Positions 8,762 to 17,276 of a DNA stretch of 64,000 nucleotides are shown here, one piece after another. The notes beneath the pieces are model-generated. The model did not search any database. It had not been told where the DNA came from and saw only the letters and a program-made list of their open reading frames with translations. Each line of letters opens with the position of its first letter. Positions within the stretch are counted from its first letter, which is position 1. The translations under genes and the position numbers were made by a program. The DNA comes from Maritimibacter alkaliphilus (GTDB lineage: Bacteria; Pseudomonadota; Alphaproteobacteria; Rhodobacterales; Rhodobacteraceae), in contig NZ_JAHVIT010000003.1 in the NCBI RefSeq assembly GCF_019801605.1, positions 310,001-374,000 of the forward strand, in the 5' to 3' direction.

Positions 8762-9172
8762 CTATTCCTCCCCGTCTTCGTCGTCGCCCCAGTCGTCATC
8801 CTCCTCGTCGTCCCAGTCTTCGGCGTCATCCGCGAAGACATCGGGGAAGGACCGGCGCGCCACGGCTTCGTCGATGACGAGCAGCGCGTCGTAGCTCTTG
8901 GGATCGAAGGAATCCTCCACGGCCACGACCTCGCGGCCGAAGAGCCACGACAGGCGACCGGCGTCGAGGTTGCCGCGCTCGAAAGGCTCGGCGCCGAAAT
9001 GCTCCCAGAGCGCCGCCATGAAGCCTGCATCCGCACGGCGATCGGCGGCCTTGCGGTCGCGATACCGTTCCCGTTTGGTGATCGGGGTCACGCCCTTGGG
9101 GTTGGCGCGGCGGATGGTGAACTGGAAATCCGTACCGGGCAAACGGCCCGGGAAGCCACGATGCTTGATCAT
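8762..9172 (-). CDS. Conserved hypothetical protein with acidic C-terminal tail
   Basis: A protein of 136 residues that I do not recognise as a named family. The N-terminal half is basic (ITKRERYRDRKAADRRADAGF). The middle part has WEHFGAEPFERG and a SYDALLVIDEAVARRSFP segment. The last 25 residues are almost purely Asp/Glu with Trp (DAEDWDDEEDDDWGDDE). An ideal GGAGGTG precedes the ATG at 9170-9172. No signal peptide is seen, so it is probably cytosolic. It lies between pccB and pccA in the same orientation. Confidence 0.75.
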   Translation of the reverse strand: MIKHRGFPGRLPGTDFQFTIRRANPKGVTPITKRERYRDRKAADRRADAGFMAALWEHFGAEPFERGNLDAGRLSWLFGREVVAVEDSFDPKSYDALLVIDEAVARRSFPDVFADDAEDWDDEEDDDWGDDEDGEE

Positions 9173-9243
9173 GCTGCACCTCCAGACATCAGGAGGGCGG
9201 AGATCGGCAGACCGGAAACCAGTCGCGCACGGGCCTGCTTGAT

Positions 9244-9269
9244 CGGGTCCGGCCGCAGGGCCGGACCCG
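9244..9269. terminator. Perfect 11-bp hairpin between two small genes
   Basis: Arms CGGGTCCGGCC (9244-9254) and GGCCGGACCCG (9259-9269) with a four-base loop. It lies 18 bp past the 46-residue lipoprotein gene (minus strand). There is no U tract, so it may be an attenuating or stabilising stem-loop rather than a full terminator. Confidence 0.6.
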
Positions 9270-9286
9270 GTGTCTTCACACGCGGC

Positions 9287-9427
9287 TTACTTGTACTTGC
9301 CGGTATAGACGGGTTCCATCGAGATCGGCTCGGGCTGGACCACGACGTATTCTTCCTCCGGCTGGGCACAGGCGCCTGCGACGGCAACCAGACCGAGAAC
9401 GAGGATGCTCTTGATGCTCTTGGACAT
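9287..9427 (-). CDS. Very small lipoprotein, 46 residues
   Basis: The short sequence MSKSIKSILVLGLVAVAGAC is a typical lipoprotein signal with Cys20. It is followed by only 26 mature residues rich in Glu, Val and Pro (QPEEEYVVVQPEPISMEPV). GCAGGAGT lies seven bases upstream of the ATG at 9425-9427. The longer open frame upstream has no ribosome binding site. Function is unknown. It is co-oriented with pccB and pccA, and a stem-loop follows the stop codon. Confidence 0.75.
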   Translation of the reverse strand: MSKSIKSILVLGLVAVAGACAQPEEEYVVVQPEPISMEPVYTGKYK

Positions 9428-9644
9428 CCAATACTCCTGCTTCGTTGCTGGGGCGGGTAGTCCGCGGCCTCTGGGGCCCGGAACCCCGACCACGGGTTTG
9501 AGGTCACATGATCGCGACCTTCCGACAACATAGCGGAGTTCGGGCAAATTTCATATCCGGCACACAGCGTGCCTGCGGCCTGTGGTGGGAAAGCATCATC
9601 CCGCCGGGGGGCCCGGCAGGGTCTCTCAATATGTGGTGCGGTCA

Positions 9645-10046
9645 TCAGAACATCTCCCAGATGCAGCGGCCTTCTTCGAGGCGGAACGCCTCGAAATACT
9701 GCGTCACATCGGGCGCCGAAACACCGAAATCAACCGCGGCGGAAGCAAGCGAGATGATCGCCTGTCCGGGCTGGTCCCCCTGCCCCGCCGCCCAGGGCAG
9801 AACCTGCCCCTCGCAGAGCGCGGCAAAGTCGCCTTCGACCCGGTCATAGGCGGCATCGGTCAGCCCGTCCGCCACGTATCTGAACCGGACGACGCCCCCC
9901 TCCGAGGCGTCGTCCAGCCTGATCTCCTGCAGATGCAGGGTCAGACCGGAGGGAACGGTCGGGGCGTCCTCCTGCCCCGCGACCGGTGCCGTCGCCCAAA
10001 AGAGGGCCCCTCCGAGAACGGCAGATGTCATGACGGCCCTAAGCAT
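9645..10046 (-). CDS. DUF6497-like secreted protein
   Basis: A protein of 133 residues with a signal peptide (MLRAVMTSAVLGGALFWAT, cleavage near VAG-QE). The mature domain contains GLTLHLQEIRLDD, RFRYVADGL, a single cysteine in FAALCEGQVLPW, and the C-terminal GRCIWEMF, giving two conserved cysteines that could pair in the periplasm. I assign DUF6497 from memory of this family, which is common next to pccB in this group. Its function is unknown. The start overlaps the upstream gene stop codon by eight bases (ATGCTTAG), and GGGGAG precedes it, indicating translational coupling. Confidence 0.7.
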   Translation of the reverse strand: MLRAVMTSAVLGGALFWATAPVAGQEDAPTVPSGLTLHLQEIRLDDASEGGVVRFRYVADGLTDAAYDRVEGDFAALCEGQVLPWAAGQGDQPGQAIISLASAAVDFGVSAPDVTQYFEAFRLEEGRCIWEMF

Positions 10047-10407
10047 CGGACCGCTCCCCGTCACGGCGTCCACGACCGGCGTGGCGCACCCACCGCGCGC
10101 GATGCGCGGGGCTGGCCAGCAGCGCGGCAACCGCCTGCTCGGCCGCGGCGCGTCCGAACGCCCCGTCGACCCGCCCGCCGGCGGTGACCCGCAGGCCCTC
10201 GCCAGTATCCTCGACCCGCACCACCGGCGAAAAGCCGCGCAGATGCTGCAGCGCGCGCCACAGGTCCTGCCGGACCTGGTGCGCGATCGCGGTCTTCGAC
10301 CCGCCCGGCAGACGCGTTTCCGCCTGCAGGTCGAAGCGCGCGGGCAGTTGGCGCGCCAGTGTCAGCGCGCCGTCCTGCCGCAGGATATGCCAACGGGTCC
10401 GGGACAT
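10039..10407 (-). CDS. Conserved hypothetical protein downstream of pccB
   Basis: A protein of 122 residues (MSRTRWHILRQDGAL...). The visible pattern is a strand-rich N-terminal half (DLQAETRLPGGSKTAIAHQVRQDLWRALQHLRGFSPVVRVEDTGEGLRVTAGG) and a helical C-terminal part with AAEQAVAALLASPAHRARWVRHA. No signal peptide or known motif is seen. The ATG lies four bases after the pccB stop codon and its own stop codon overlaps the DUF6497 start, so it is translated as part of the pccB operon. A role linked to the carboxylase is inferred only from this position. Confidence 0.75.
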   Translation of the reverse strand: MSRTRWHILRQDGALTLARQLPARFDLQAETRLPGGSKTAIAHQVRQDLWRALQHLRGFSPVVRVEDTGEGLRVTAGGRVDGAFGRAAAEQAVAALLASPAHRARWVRHAGRGRRDGERSDA

Positions 10408-10411
10408 GGGA

Positions 10412-11944
10412 TCAGAGCGGGATGTTGTCGTGTTTCTTCCAGGGATTCTGCAGCTTCTTGCCACGCAGGCTGGCAAAGGCCCGCGCCACGCGCCGCCGGG
10501 TCGAGCGGGGCTGGATCACCTCGTCGATGAAGCCCTTCTCGGCCGCGACGAAGGGGTTGGCAAAGCGGTCTTCGTAGTCCTGCGTGCGGCGCGCGATCTT
10601 CTCGGCATCGCCCAGTTCGGAGCGATAGAGGATCTCGGTCGCGCCCTTGGCGCCCATCACCGCGATCTCGGCGGTGGGCCAGGCGTAGTTGAAATCGCCG
10701 CGCAGGTGCTTGGAGGCCATCACGTCATAGGCGCCGCCATAGGCCTTGCGGGTGATCACGGTCACCTTGGGCACCGTCGCCTCGCCATAGGCGAAGAGCA
10801 GCTTGGCCCCGTGCTTGATGACGCCGCCGTATTCCTGACCGGTGCCCGGCAGGAAGCCCGGCACGTCGACGAAGGTCAGGATCGGGATCTCGAAGGCATC
10901 GCAGAAGCGCACGAACCGTGCCGCCTTGCGGGAGCTGTCGATGTCGAGGCAGCCCGCGAGCACCATCGGCTGGTTGGCGACGATCCCCACCGTCTGACCT
11001 TCGAGGCGGATGAAGCCGGTGATGATGTTCTTGGCGTAGTCTTCCTGGATCTCGTAGAAATCGCCCTCGTCCGCGACCTTCAGGATCAGTTCCTTCATGT
11101 CGTAGGGGGTGTTGGCGTTGTCCGGGATCAGCGTGTCGAGGCTGGCCTCGATCCGGTCCACTTCATCGAAGAAGGGCCGCACCGGCGGCTTCTCGCGGTT
11201 GTTGAGCGGCAGGAAGTCCACGAGGCGGCGCACTTCTGCCAGCGCCTCGACGTCGTTCTCGAAGGCGCCGTCCGCGACCGAGGATTTCTTGGTGTGGGTC
11301 GACGCCCCGCCCAGTTCCTCGGCGGTGACGACCTCGTTGGTCACGGTCTTCACCACGTCGGGGCCGGTGACGAACATGTAGGAGCTGTCCTTCACCATGA
11401 AGATGAAGTCGGTCATGGCGGGCGAATAGACCGCGCCGCCGGCACAGGGGCCCATGATGACGGAAATCTGCGGCACCACGCCCGAGGCGAGCACGTTGCG
11501 CTGGAAGACCTCGGCATAGCCCGCGAGCGAGGCGACGCCTTCCTGGATGCGGGCCCCGCCCGAGTCGTTCAGGCCGATGACCGGCGCGCCGTTCTGCACG
11601 GCCATATCCATGATCTTGCAGATCTTCTGGGCGTGGGTTTCCGACAGCGACCCACCGAAGACGGTGAAATCCTGGCTGAAGACATAGACCATGCGGCCGT
11701 TGATCGTGCCCCAGCCGGTGATGACACCGTCGCCGTAGGGGCGATCCTTCTCCATGTCGAAGTCGGTGCAGCGATGGGCCACGAACATGTCGAATTCCTC
11801 GAAACTGTCCGCATCCAGCAGCAGCTCGATCCGCTCGCGCGCGGTCAGCTTGCCCTTGGCATGTTGCGCCGCGATGCGCCGTTCGCCGCCACCCAGCCGC
11901 GCAATCTTGCGGCGATCGTCGAGTTCCTGAAGAATATCCTTCAT
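10412..11944 (-). CDS. pccB: Propionyl-CoA carboxylase beta subunit (carboxyltransferase)
   Basis: A protein of 510 residues that transfers the carboxyl group from biotin on PccA to propionyl-CoA. Both crotonase-like carboxyltransferase halves are intact. The acyl-CoA-binding segment [17 protein letters not shown] is in the first half. In the second half, [18 protein letters not shown] and [19 protein letters not shown] form the biotin-side oxyanion region. The C terminus ends with the usual KKHDNIPL. The gene heads an operon with the 122-residue and DUF6497 genes. The upstream gap contains a cluster of TTTGCAAA-like boxes (12024-12071), which fits control by the PccR-type regulator at 13544. 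Confidence 0.97.
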   Translation of the reverse strand: MKDILQELDDRRKIARLGGGERRIAAQHAKGKLTARERIELLLDADSFEEFDMFVAHRCTDFDMEKDRPYGDGVITGWGTINGRMVYVFSQDFTVFGGSLSETHAQKICKIMDMAVQNGAPVIGLNDSGGARIQEGVASLAGYAEVFQRNVLASGVVPQISVIMGPCAGGAVYSPAMTDFIFMVKDSSYMFVTGPDVVKTVTNEVVTAEELGGASTHTKKSSVADGAFENDVEALAEVRRLVDFLPLNNREKPPVRPFFDEVDRIEASLDTLIPDNANTPYDMKELILKVADEGDFYEIQEDYAKNIITGFIRLEGQTVGIVANQPMVLAGCLDIDSSRKAARFVRFCDAFEIPILTFVDVPGFLPGTGQEYGGVIKHGAKLLFAYGEATVPKVTVITRKAYGGAYDVMASKHLRGDFNYAWPTAEIAVMGAKGATEILYRSELGDAEKIARRTQDYEDRFANPFVAAEKGFIDEVIQPRSTRRRVARAFASLRGKKLQNPWKKHDNIPL

Positions 11945-12023
11945 GATGGGTCCCCATGGCTCTAGTGCGATTTTCCGGGACCATAGTGGAGCGGCGCGCG
12001 CGCTCAAAGAAGAATCCGGCATA

Positions 12024-12071
12024 TTTGCAAACCATTGGCAATGCGGCTTTTGCAAATTGCAAATATGCAAA
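12024..12071. promoter_or_regulatory. Cluster of TTTGCAAA-type boxes between pccB and the MFS gene
   Basis: Exact TTTGCAAA occurs at 12024-12031 and 12049-12056. Degenerate copies are TTGGCAAT (12035-12042), ATTGCAAA (12056-12063) and TATGCAAA (12064-12071). In Rhodobacter sphaeroides the ScfR protein PccR recognises TTTGCAAA repeats in front of pccB. The spacing here does not match an exact N4 pair. The boxes lie 80-127 bp upstream of the pccB start and 64-111 bp upstream of the divergent MFS start. Confidence 0.75.
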
Positions 12072-12134
12072 GTCGGCCCGTGCCCGCCCCTACAGGGGAT
12101 AGACAAGACGCCAGCCGCGCCATACGAGAATTGC

Positions 12135-13358
12135 ATGACAGACGCATCTAAATCGCGGTACCTCGACCGGCGTTCAGCGCCGCATATCTCGACCCTGATC
12201 CTGATGGCCGGGGCCTCGGCCATGGCGATCAACCTCTTCCTGCCGTCGCTGCCCGCGATGGCGGTGCATTTCGGGGCCGAGTATTCCGTGATGCAGCTGG
12301 CGGTGGCGCTCTTCCTCGCCACCAACGCGGTGATGCAGATCTTCATCGGCCCGCTTTCGGACAAGTTCGGGCGCCGCCCGGTGGCGCTTGGCGGGATCGC
12401 GCTCTTCTGCCTCGCGACGGCCGGCTGCCTTGCGGCGCCGAACATCACGGTCTTCCTGATCTTCCGCATGATGCAGGCCACCATCGCCGCCTCGCTGGTG
12501 CTGTCCCGCGCCGTGGTGGGCGACATCTACTCCCGCGACAAGGCCGCCTCGATGCTGGGCTATGTCACGATGGGCATGTCGCTGGTGCCGATGCTCTCGC
12601 CGATGATCGGCGGCTTCCTCGATCAGACCTTCGGCTGGCAGGCCTGTTTCTGGGCCCTGCTGCTGATGGGGCTGGGCCTCTTCACCGTGGTCTACCTCGA
12701 TCTCGGGGAGACCAAGGAAAGCAGCGGGCTGACCCTCGTCCAGCAGTTCCGCGAATACCCCGAACTGCTGACCTCGCCGCGGTTCTGGGGCTATTGCATG
12801 GCCTCCGCGCTCTCGGCCGGGGCCTTCTTCGCCTACCTCGGCGGCGCGCCCTACATCGGGACCGAGATGTATCACCTGACGCCCGCGGTCTTCGGCATGT
12901 TCACCGGGGCCCCGGCCATCGGCTACTTCGTCGGCAACTTCACCACCGCGCGGATGGCAGCGAAGGTGGGGGTGAACCTGCTGATCATCTGGGGCTCGGT
13001 CATCATGGCCTGCGGCCTTGCAGGGTCGATCCTGTTGCACGCGATCGGGCTGGGCGGGCCCTTCGTCTTCTTCGGGGCGATGATCTTCGTCGGCATGGGC
13101 AACGGGCTGACCATGCCCAATGCCACCTCCGGGATGCTCTCGGTCCGGCCGCACCTTGCAGGCACGGCCTCCGGCCTCGGCGGGACGATCATGATCGGCG
13201 GCGGCGCGATGCTCTCGATCCTCGCAGGCGTGCTGCTGCAGGGGGCCGAGGCGCCCTTCCCCCTGCTCTGGCTCCAGATGGGCTGTGGCCTCGCGGGGCT
13301 GGTGGCGATCTACCTCGTGATCCGGCGCGAAAAGAGCCTTGCCGCCGCCGGCCTGTGA
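12135..13358 (+). CDS. MFS exporter, Bcr/CflA family
   Basis: An inner-membrane proton-driven drug or metabolite exporter of 407 residues with about 12 membrane spans. MFS motif A is [15 protein letters not shown] after helix 2. The motif C-like stretch is in helix 5 ([23 protein letters not shown]), and Bcr/CflA sequence habits such as FLPSLPAMA in helix 1 are present. I chose the ATG at 12135 because [10 protein letters not shown] gives a normal short cytosolic N terminus. The earlier in-frame ATG at 11943 would run through the operator cluster. It is divergent from pccB with shared regulatory DNA. The natural substrate is unknown, and export of an acyl compound is only a guess from position. 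Confidence 0.85.
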   Translation: MTDASKSRYLDRRSAPHISTLILMAGASAMAINLFLPSLPAMAVHFGAEYSVMQLAVALFLATNAVMQIFIGPLSDKFGRRPVALGGIALFCLATAGCLAAPNITVFLIFRMMQATIAASLVLSRAVVGDIYSRDKAASMLGYVTMGMSLVPMLSPMIGGFLDQTFGWQACFWALLLMGLGLFTVVYLDLGETKESSGLTLVQQFREYPELLTSPRFWGYCMASALSAGAFFAYLGGAPYIGTEMYHLTPAVFGMFTGAPAIGYFVGNFTTARMAAKVGVNLLIIWGSVIMACGLAGSILLHAIGLGGPFVFFGAMIFVGMGNGLTMPNATSGMLSVRPHLAGTASGLGGTIMIGGGAMLSILAGVLLQGAEAPFPLLWLQMGCGLAGLVAIYLVIRREKSLAAAGL

Positions 13359-13443
13359 CCGCGGCTACGACGGCAGCTACAACGGCGGGCGCGACAGCCA
13401 TTGCGACCGCAGGCAGGCCGTCAAAACAGCTTGTTAACCACAG

Positions 13444-13491
13444 TTTGCAAAGCTAGCGTCTCCGGCACCCGGGGCGCAGCAAATCTGCAAA
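13444..13491 (+). promoter_or_regulatory. TTTGCAAA-type boxes upstream of pccR
   Basis: An exact TTTGCAAA (13444-13451) and a degenerate TCTGCAAA (13484-13491) lie 53-100 bp upstream of the regulator start. They match the boxes in front of pccB, which fits autoregulation. The gap before them (13359-13443) otherwise holds a weak 12-bp periodic stretch. Confidence 0.6.
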
Positions 13492-13543
13492 GCCATCCCC
13501 GGACGACAGGACGCGGCACCACCCGCGGCGGAGGGGACAGGAC

Positions 13544-14941
13544 ATGGCGCAGAAACTCTATGCCGGGGCCAAGCTGCGCGAGACGCGGCAGCGGCTGGGG
13601 CTGACCCAGAAGGATTTCGCCGCCAAGCTCGGCGTCTCGCTGCCCTACCTGAACCAGATGGAGAACAACAACCGGCCCGTCAGCACCTCGGTCGTGCTGT
13701 CGCTGGCGCAGGAGTTCGGCTTCGACGTGACAGAGCTGTCGACCGGCGACAGCGAGCGGCTGGTCAGCGACATGCGCGAGGCCATGGCCGATCCCGTGCT
13801 GGCCGAGGTCGCCCCGCCGCTGGCGGACCTGCGGCTCACCGCATCCAACGCGCCCGCCCTCGCCCGGGCTTTCCTCGAACTGCACCGCGCCTATCGCCAG
13901 ACCCATGAACGCCTCGCCTCGCTGGACGAGGCGCTTGGCCGCGACGATGCCCGCAGCCAGACCTCGCCCTGGGACGAGGTGCGCGATTTCTTCCACTACT
14001 GCGACAACTACATCGACGCGGTGGACCGCGCGGCGGAACGCTTTGCCAACCCAACGGGGCCGGAACACAATATCCGCGTCCGCGCCGTCACCGCGCTTGG
14101 CGCGCGGGGCATCACGGTGGATTTCGCCGAAACGCCGGTGCTGCGCCGCTTCGACGCCGAGGCGGGCGTGCTGACCCTCTCGCACCGCGCAGCGCCCGAG
14201 ACCCAGACCTTCCAGCTGCTGTTGCAGGTGGCGCTGCTCGAACAGGACAAGCTGCTGGAGGCCACGCTGGACCTCGCCCGCTTCCAGTCCTCCGAAAGCC
14301 GCGCCATCGCCAAGATCGGGCTGGCGAACTACTTCGCCGGGGCGGCGCTGATGCCCTATACCGCCTTCCTCCACGCCGCGCAGGAGGTGCGCCACGACCT
14401 GGAGCTGCTGGCGACGCGCTTCGGGGCCTCCATCGAACAGGTGGCGCACCGGCTCTCAACGATGCAGCGGCCGGGGGCGAAGGGCATTCCCTTCTTCTTC
14501 GTGCGGGTCGATCAGGCGGGCACGATCACCAAGCGCCATTCGGCCACGCGGCTGCAGTTCGCGCGCTTCGGCGGGGCCTGCCCGCTCTGGAACGTGCACC
14601 GTGCCTTCGAGACGCCGGGCCGCTTCCTGCGCCAGCTGGCGGAGACGCCGGACGGGGTGCGTTACATCAACCTCGCGCGGGACGTTTCGAAATCGGGGGG
14701 GAGTTTCGGGGCACCGGTGCGCCGCTTCGCCATCGCGCTCGGCTGCGAGGTGGCCCATGCGCCGGCGCTCGTCTACGCGGATGACCTCGACCTGAACAAG
14801 CCCAAGGCCTTCGAACCGATCGGGATTTCCTGCCGGATCTGCGAGCGGGTGCAGTGCCACCAACGGTCGGTGCCGCCGCTGGAGCGGCGGCTGACCATTG
14901 ATGTGAACACGCGGGACGTGCTGCCCTACGACGTGGGCTGA
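13544..14941 (+). CDS. pccR: ScfR-family short-chain acyl-CoA regulator, PccR-like
   Basis: A transcription factor of 465 residues expected to sense propionyl-CoA metabolism and control pccB. The N-terminal XRE-type helix-turn-helix covers about residues 8-62 (LRETRQRLGLTQKDFAAKLG and then VSLPYLNQMENNNRPVST). The middle is the IrrE/DUF955-like domain (PVLRRFDAEAGVLTLS, ANYFAGAALMPY). The C-terminal DUF2083 domain carries the cysteine cluster Cys430-x2-Cys433-x4-Cys438 (CRICERVQC). An SD-like GGAGGGGACAGG precedes the ATG. Several ScfR paralogues control different acyl-CoA pathways. The nearby pccB and shared TTTGCAAA boxes favour PccR over RamB or MccR. Confidence 0.88.
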   Translation: MAQKLYAGAKLRETRQRLGLTQKDFAAKLGVSLPYLNQMENNNRPVSTSVVLSLAQEFGFDVTELSTGDSERLVSDMREAMADPVLAEVAPPLADLRLTASNAPALARAFLELHRAYRQTHERLASLDEALGRDDARSQTSPWDEVRDFFHYCDNYIDAVDRAAERFANPTGPEHNIRVRAVTALGARGITVDFAETPVLRRFDAEAGVLTLSHRAAPETQTFQLLLQVALLEQDKLLEATLDLARFQSSESRAIAKIGLANYFAGAALMPYTAFLHAAQEVRHDLELLATRFGASIEQVAHRLSTMQRPGAKGIPFFFVRVDQAGTITKRHSATRLQFARFGGACPLWNVHRAFETPGRFLRQLAETPDGVRYINLARDVSKSGGSFGAPVRRFAIALGCEVAHAPALVYADDLDLNKPKAFEPIGISCRICERVQCHQRSVPPLERRLTIDVNTRDVLPYDVG

Positions 14942-15193
14942 TCAGCCCGCGGGCTGGGCGGCCTTCAGCAGGGCGAAAAGCTCGTCCTTCAGGGCGCTGC
15001 GCTGCTTGCGCAACTCGATGATGGCGAGGTCATCCATCGGCGTCACGTTGGTTTCGGCCAGGTGAATCTTGTCGTTCGCCTCGGCGTATTCGGCCAGCAG
15101 CCGCGCGAAATGCGTGTCCTGCGTCTTCAGTGCCGTGATCGTGGCGGCATATTCCGGGAAGTCGTCATGAAGTTGGTGCGGAGCCTTGGACAT
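14942..15193 (-). CDS. YdcH/DUF465 family small protein
   Basis: A small helical protein of 83 residues. The pattern FPEYAATITALKTQDTHFAR with NDKIHLAETNV and DDLAIIELRKQRSALKDELF is typical of the YdcH family, which forms a helical hairpin of unknown cellular role. GGAAAGGGA precedes the ATG. Its stop codon abuts the pccR stop codon exactly (TGA followed by the complement of TGA). Confidence 0.85.
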   Translation of the reverse strand: MSKAPHQLHDDFPEYAATITALKTQDTHFARLLAEYAEANDKIHLAETNVTPMDDLAIIELRKQRSALKDELFALLKAAQPAG

Positions 15194-15319
15194 TGGCGTT
15201 CCCTTTCCTGTTGCTTTGAGGAGAGGCTAGACCCATGTCGCAGACCCTTCTTTGACAGGGATCAAGTCACGCCGCCACGCCCTGCGACAAAGCGGCCCGC
15301 CCCGTCGGGATGCGATCGC

Positions 15320-16282
15320 TCAGAGCTTGGTCGCGGGCGCGGGCGGGGTCACCCGGCGCTTCAGCCGGCTCTCGCGCCAGGTGATGAAGGATACCGCCGA
15401 GATGATCACCACACCGCCGAAGACCACCCAGGGGTCGATCGGCTCGCCAAAGACCAGCACGCCCAGCAGAACCGCCCAGACCAGCTGCAGGAAGGTGACC
15501 GGCTGGGTCACCGTGATCGGCGCCTCGCGGAAGGCCAGAGTCATCAGGTAGTGCCCGGCCGTCGCCACGCAGGCCACGAAGGCCAGGACCGCCCACTGCT
15601 CGCCCGTGGGCGCCTGCCAGACCGGGATCGCCGCCGGGGCCAGCCCGATGGTCACGGTCAGGGACATCAGCGCAACCACCGGCACGGGGCCGATATCGTC
15701 GGTCATCACCTTGGCGACCGAGTAGGAGACCGCGAAGAGCATCGCCGCCACCAGCATCGACAGGTGCCCGGTCCCGATCTCGCGCAGGCCGGGGCGCAGG
15801 ATGATGCAGGCCCCGATCAGCCCGACGACCACGGCCACGATCCGGCGGACGGCCAGCCGTTCGCCCATGAAGAGCGCGGCCCCGATGGTCACGAGGATCG
15901 GCGTCAGGTAGCCTAGCGCCGTCACGTCGGCCAGCGGGATGCGGGCCATGGAGTAGAACCACAGGATCACGCCCGCCGAATGCACCACACCGCGCAGCCC
16001 CGCCATGCCCCACTGGCGCCGGGTCAGCTGTTGCCGTGCCAGCACGTAGAGCGCCGGGATCGTCAGGATGATGCCGAAGGCGTAGCGGATGAAGGCGCCC
16101 TGAGCGGCCGGCAGGCCGGTCCCGATGTAGCGCACGCCCGCCGTCACACCGACGAAGAGCAACCCGGCCATGACCATGTAGGCCACGCCAAGGACCGGGC
16201 GCTGCTCCGGTTTCGCCTTCGGCGCCGGGGGCACGGGACTGACCGCTGCGCGGCGAGAGGTCTTTGACATGCGCATATCCAT
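15320..16282 (-). CDS. DMT superfamily transporter, EamA domains
   Basis: An inner-membrane protein of 320 residues with ten predicted spans in two EamA repeats (first repeat from LGVAYMVMAGLLFVGVTAGV, second from SMLVAAMLFAVSYSVAKVM). Sequence landmarks are the conserved TALGYLTPILVTIGAALFMGERL and QPVTFLQLVWAVLLGVLVFGE segments. Such carriers export amino acids, metabolites or carnitine-like compounds. The substrate cannot be inferred. The start is uncertain because three ATGs (16282, 16276, 16270) compete without a clear ribosome binding site. I used the first. The longer frame to 16489 is unlikely. Confidence 0.8.
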   Translation of the reverse strand: MDMRMSKTSRRAAVSPVPPAPKAKPEQRPVLGVAYMVMAGLLFVGVTAGVRYIGTGLPAAQGAFIRYAFGIILTIPALYVLARQQLTRRQWGMAGLRGVVHSAGVILWFYSMARIPLADVTALGYLTPILVTIGAALFMGERLAVRRIVAVVVGLIGACIILRPGLREIGTGHLSMLVAAMLFAVSYSVAKVMTDDIGPVPVVALMSLTVTIGLAPAAIPVWQAPTGEQWAVLAFVACVATAGHYLMTLAFREAPITVTQPVTFLQLVWAVLLGVLVFGEPIDPWVVFGGVVIISAVSFITWRESRLKRRVTPPAPATKL

Positions 16283-16397
16283 GACATCTGCATACAGTAA
16301 CGCCCGATTCCGACAACCCCCCAGAGTTGAAAATGAAACGGACGAAGCCAGATTGAAGTGCGGCCCGGGACACCGGCAAGGCCGCGAACGGGCGGGC

Positions 16398-16997
16398 TCA
16401 GAACTGCCCGCGCAGGAGGCTGAAGGCGACGCTCCACATGACCAGCCCCACGAGGACGTCGAGCACCCGCCACGCCACCGGCCGCGCAAAGAGCGGCGCC
16501 AGCAGGCGCGCGCCGTAACCCAGCGAGAAGAAGAAGACGAGCGAGGCGCTCATCCCGCCCGCGGCGAAGCCCAGCTTGTCATAGGGCGCCGAGACCGCGC
16601 CCATCAGCACCAGCGTATCGAGGTAGACATGCGGGTTGCCCCAGGTGAGCAGCAGGCAGGTGGCCAGCGCCCGGCCAAGGCTCTGCCCGCCCTGCCCCGC
16701 GGCCTCCAGCACCTCGCCGCCGCGCCACGCGTTGCGGAAGGCCATCGCACCGTAAACCAGCAGGAAGGCCGCCCCGCCCCATGTCATCACCGGCTCCAGC
16801 CAGACGACCCGGGCCGTCAGCGCGCCGAAGCCCGCCACGCCGGCGCCGATCAGCAGGGCATCGGAGAGGCTGCAGACAAGGCAGATCCAGAAGACATGCT
16901 CGCGCCGCAGCCCCTGCCGCAGCACGAAGGCGTTCTGCGCCCCGATCGCCACGATGAGCGAGAGGCCCAGCCCGAACCCTGCCAGATATGCCTGCAT
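16398..16997 (-). CDS. LysE/ArgO-type amino acid exporter
   Basis: An inner-membrane exporter of 199 residues with about six spans. The family signature near the N terminus is GLGLSLIVAIGAQNAFVLRQGLRR, followed by CSLSDALLIGAGVAG. The central TWGNPHVYLDTLVLMG segment is the diagnostic LysE/ArgO motif. It exports basic amino acids such as lysine or arginine in characterised members. The ATG at 16995-16997 is preceded by GGAGCAGG. It is divergent from the M20 hydrolase and 115 bp upstream of the EamA gene on the same strand. No adjacent LysG-type regulator is present. Confidence 0.88.
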   Translation of the reverse strand: MQAYLAGFGLGLSLIVAIGAQNAFVLRQGLRREHVFWICLVCSLSDALLIGAGVAGFGALTARVVWLEPVMTWGGAAFLLVYGAMAFRNAWRGGEVLEAAGQGGQSLGRALATCLLLTWGNPHVYLDTLVLMGAVSAPYDKLGFAAGGMSASLVFFFSLGYGARLLAPLFARPVAWRVLDVLVGLVMWSVAFSLLRGQF

Positions 16998-17276
16998 CCC
17001 TGCCTGCTCCTTGCGCACACCCGACCGCTGCCTGCGGCCCCGGAGGGCCTTCCTATCCCGCACGGTGGTGCGACCCAAGCCTTGTTTTTCAGGGCCCCAC
17101 CCGGAATGTGCCCCGGCGCATAGATCCGGGTCATGCGCCATATCGCCAGCTTTTATTGGTCAGCCTCCGCGCGGCGTGCTTCGCTCACCCGGAACCGACG
17201 CCTGCGGCCCGGGACCGGGCGCGCGGCCCATGGGCCCGGCAGGATCGACACAACAGAAAAACAGGGATCAAGACAG

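Noticed and set aside
13364-13411. A 12-bp periodic stretch after the MFS gene (GGCTACGACGGC, AGCTACAACGGC, then degenerate)
   Set aside because: Only two units match well and the rest decays at once. It is not convincing as a tandem repeat compared with the three-copy arrays elsewhere.
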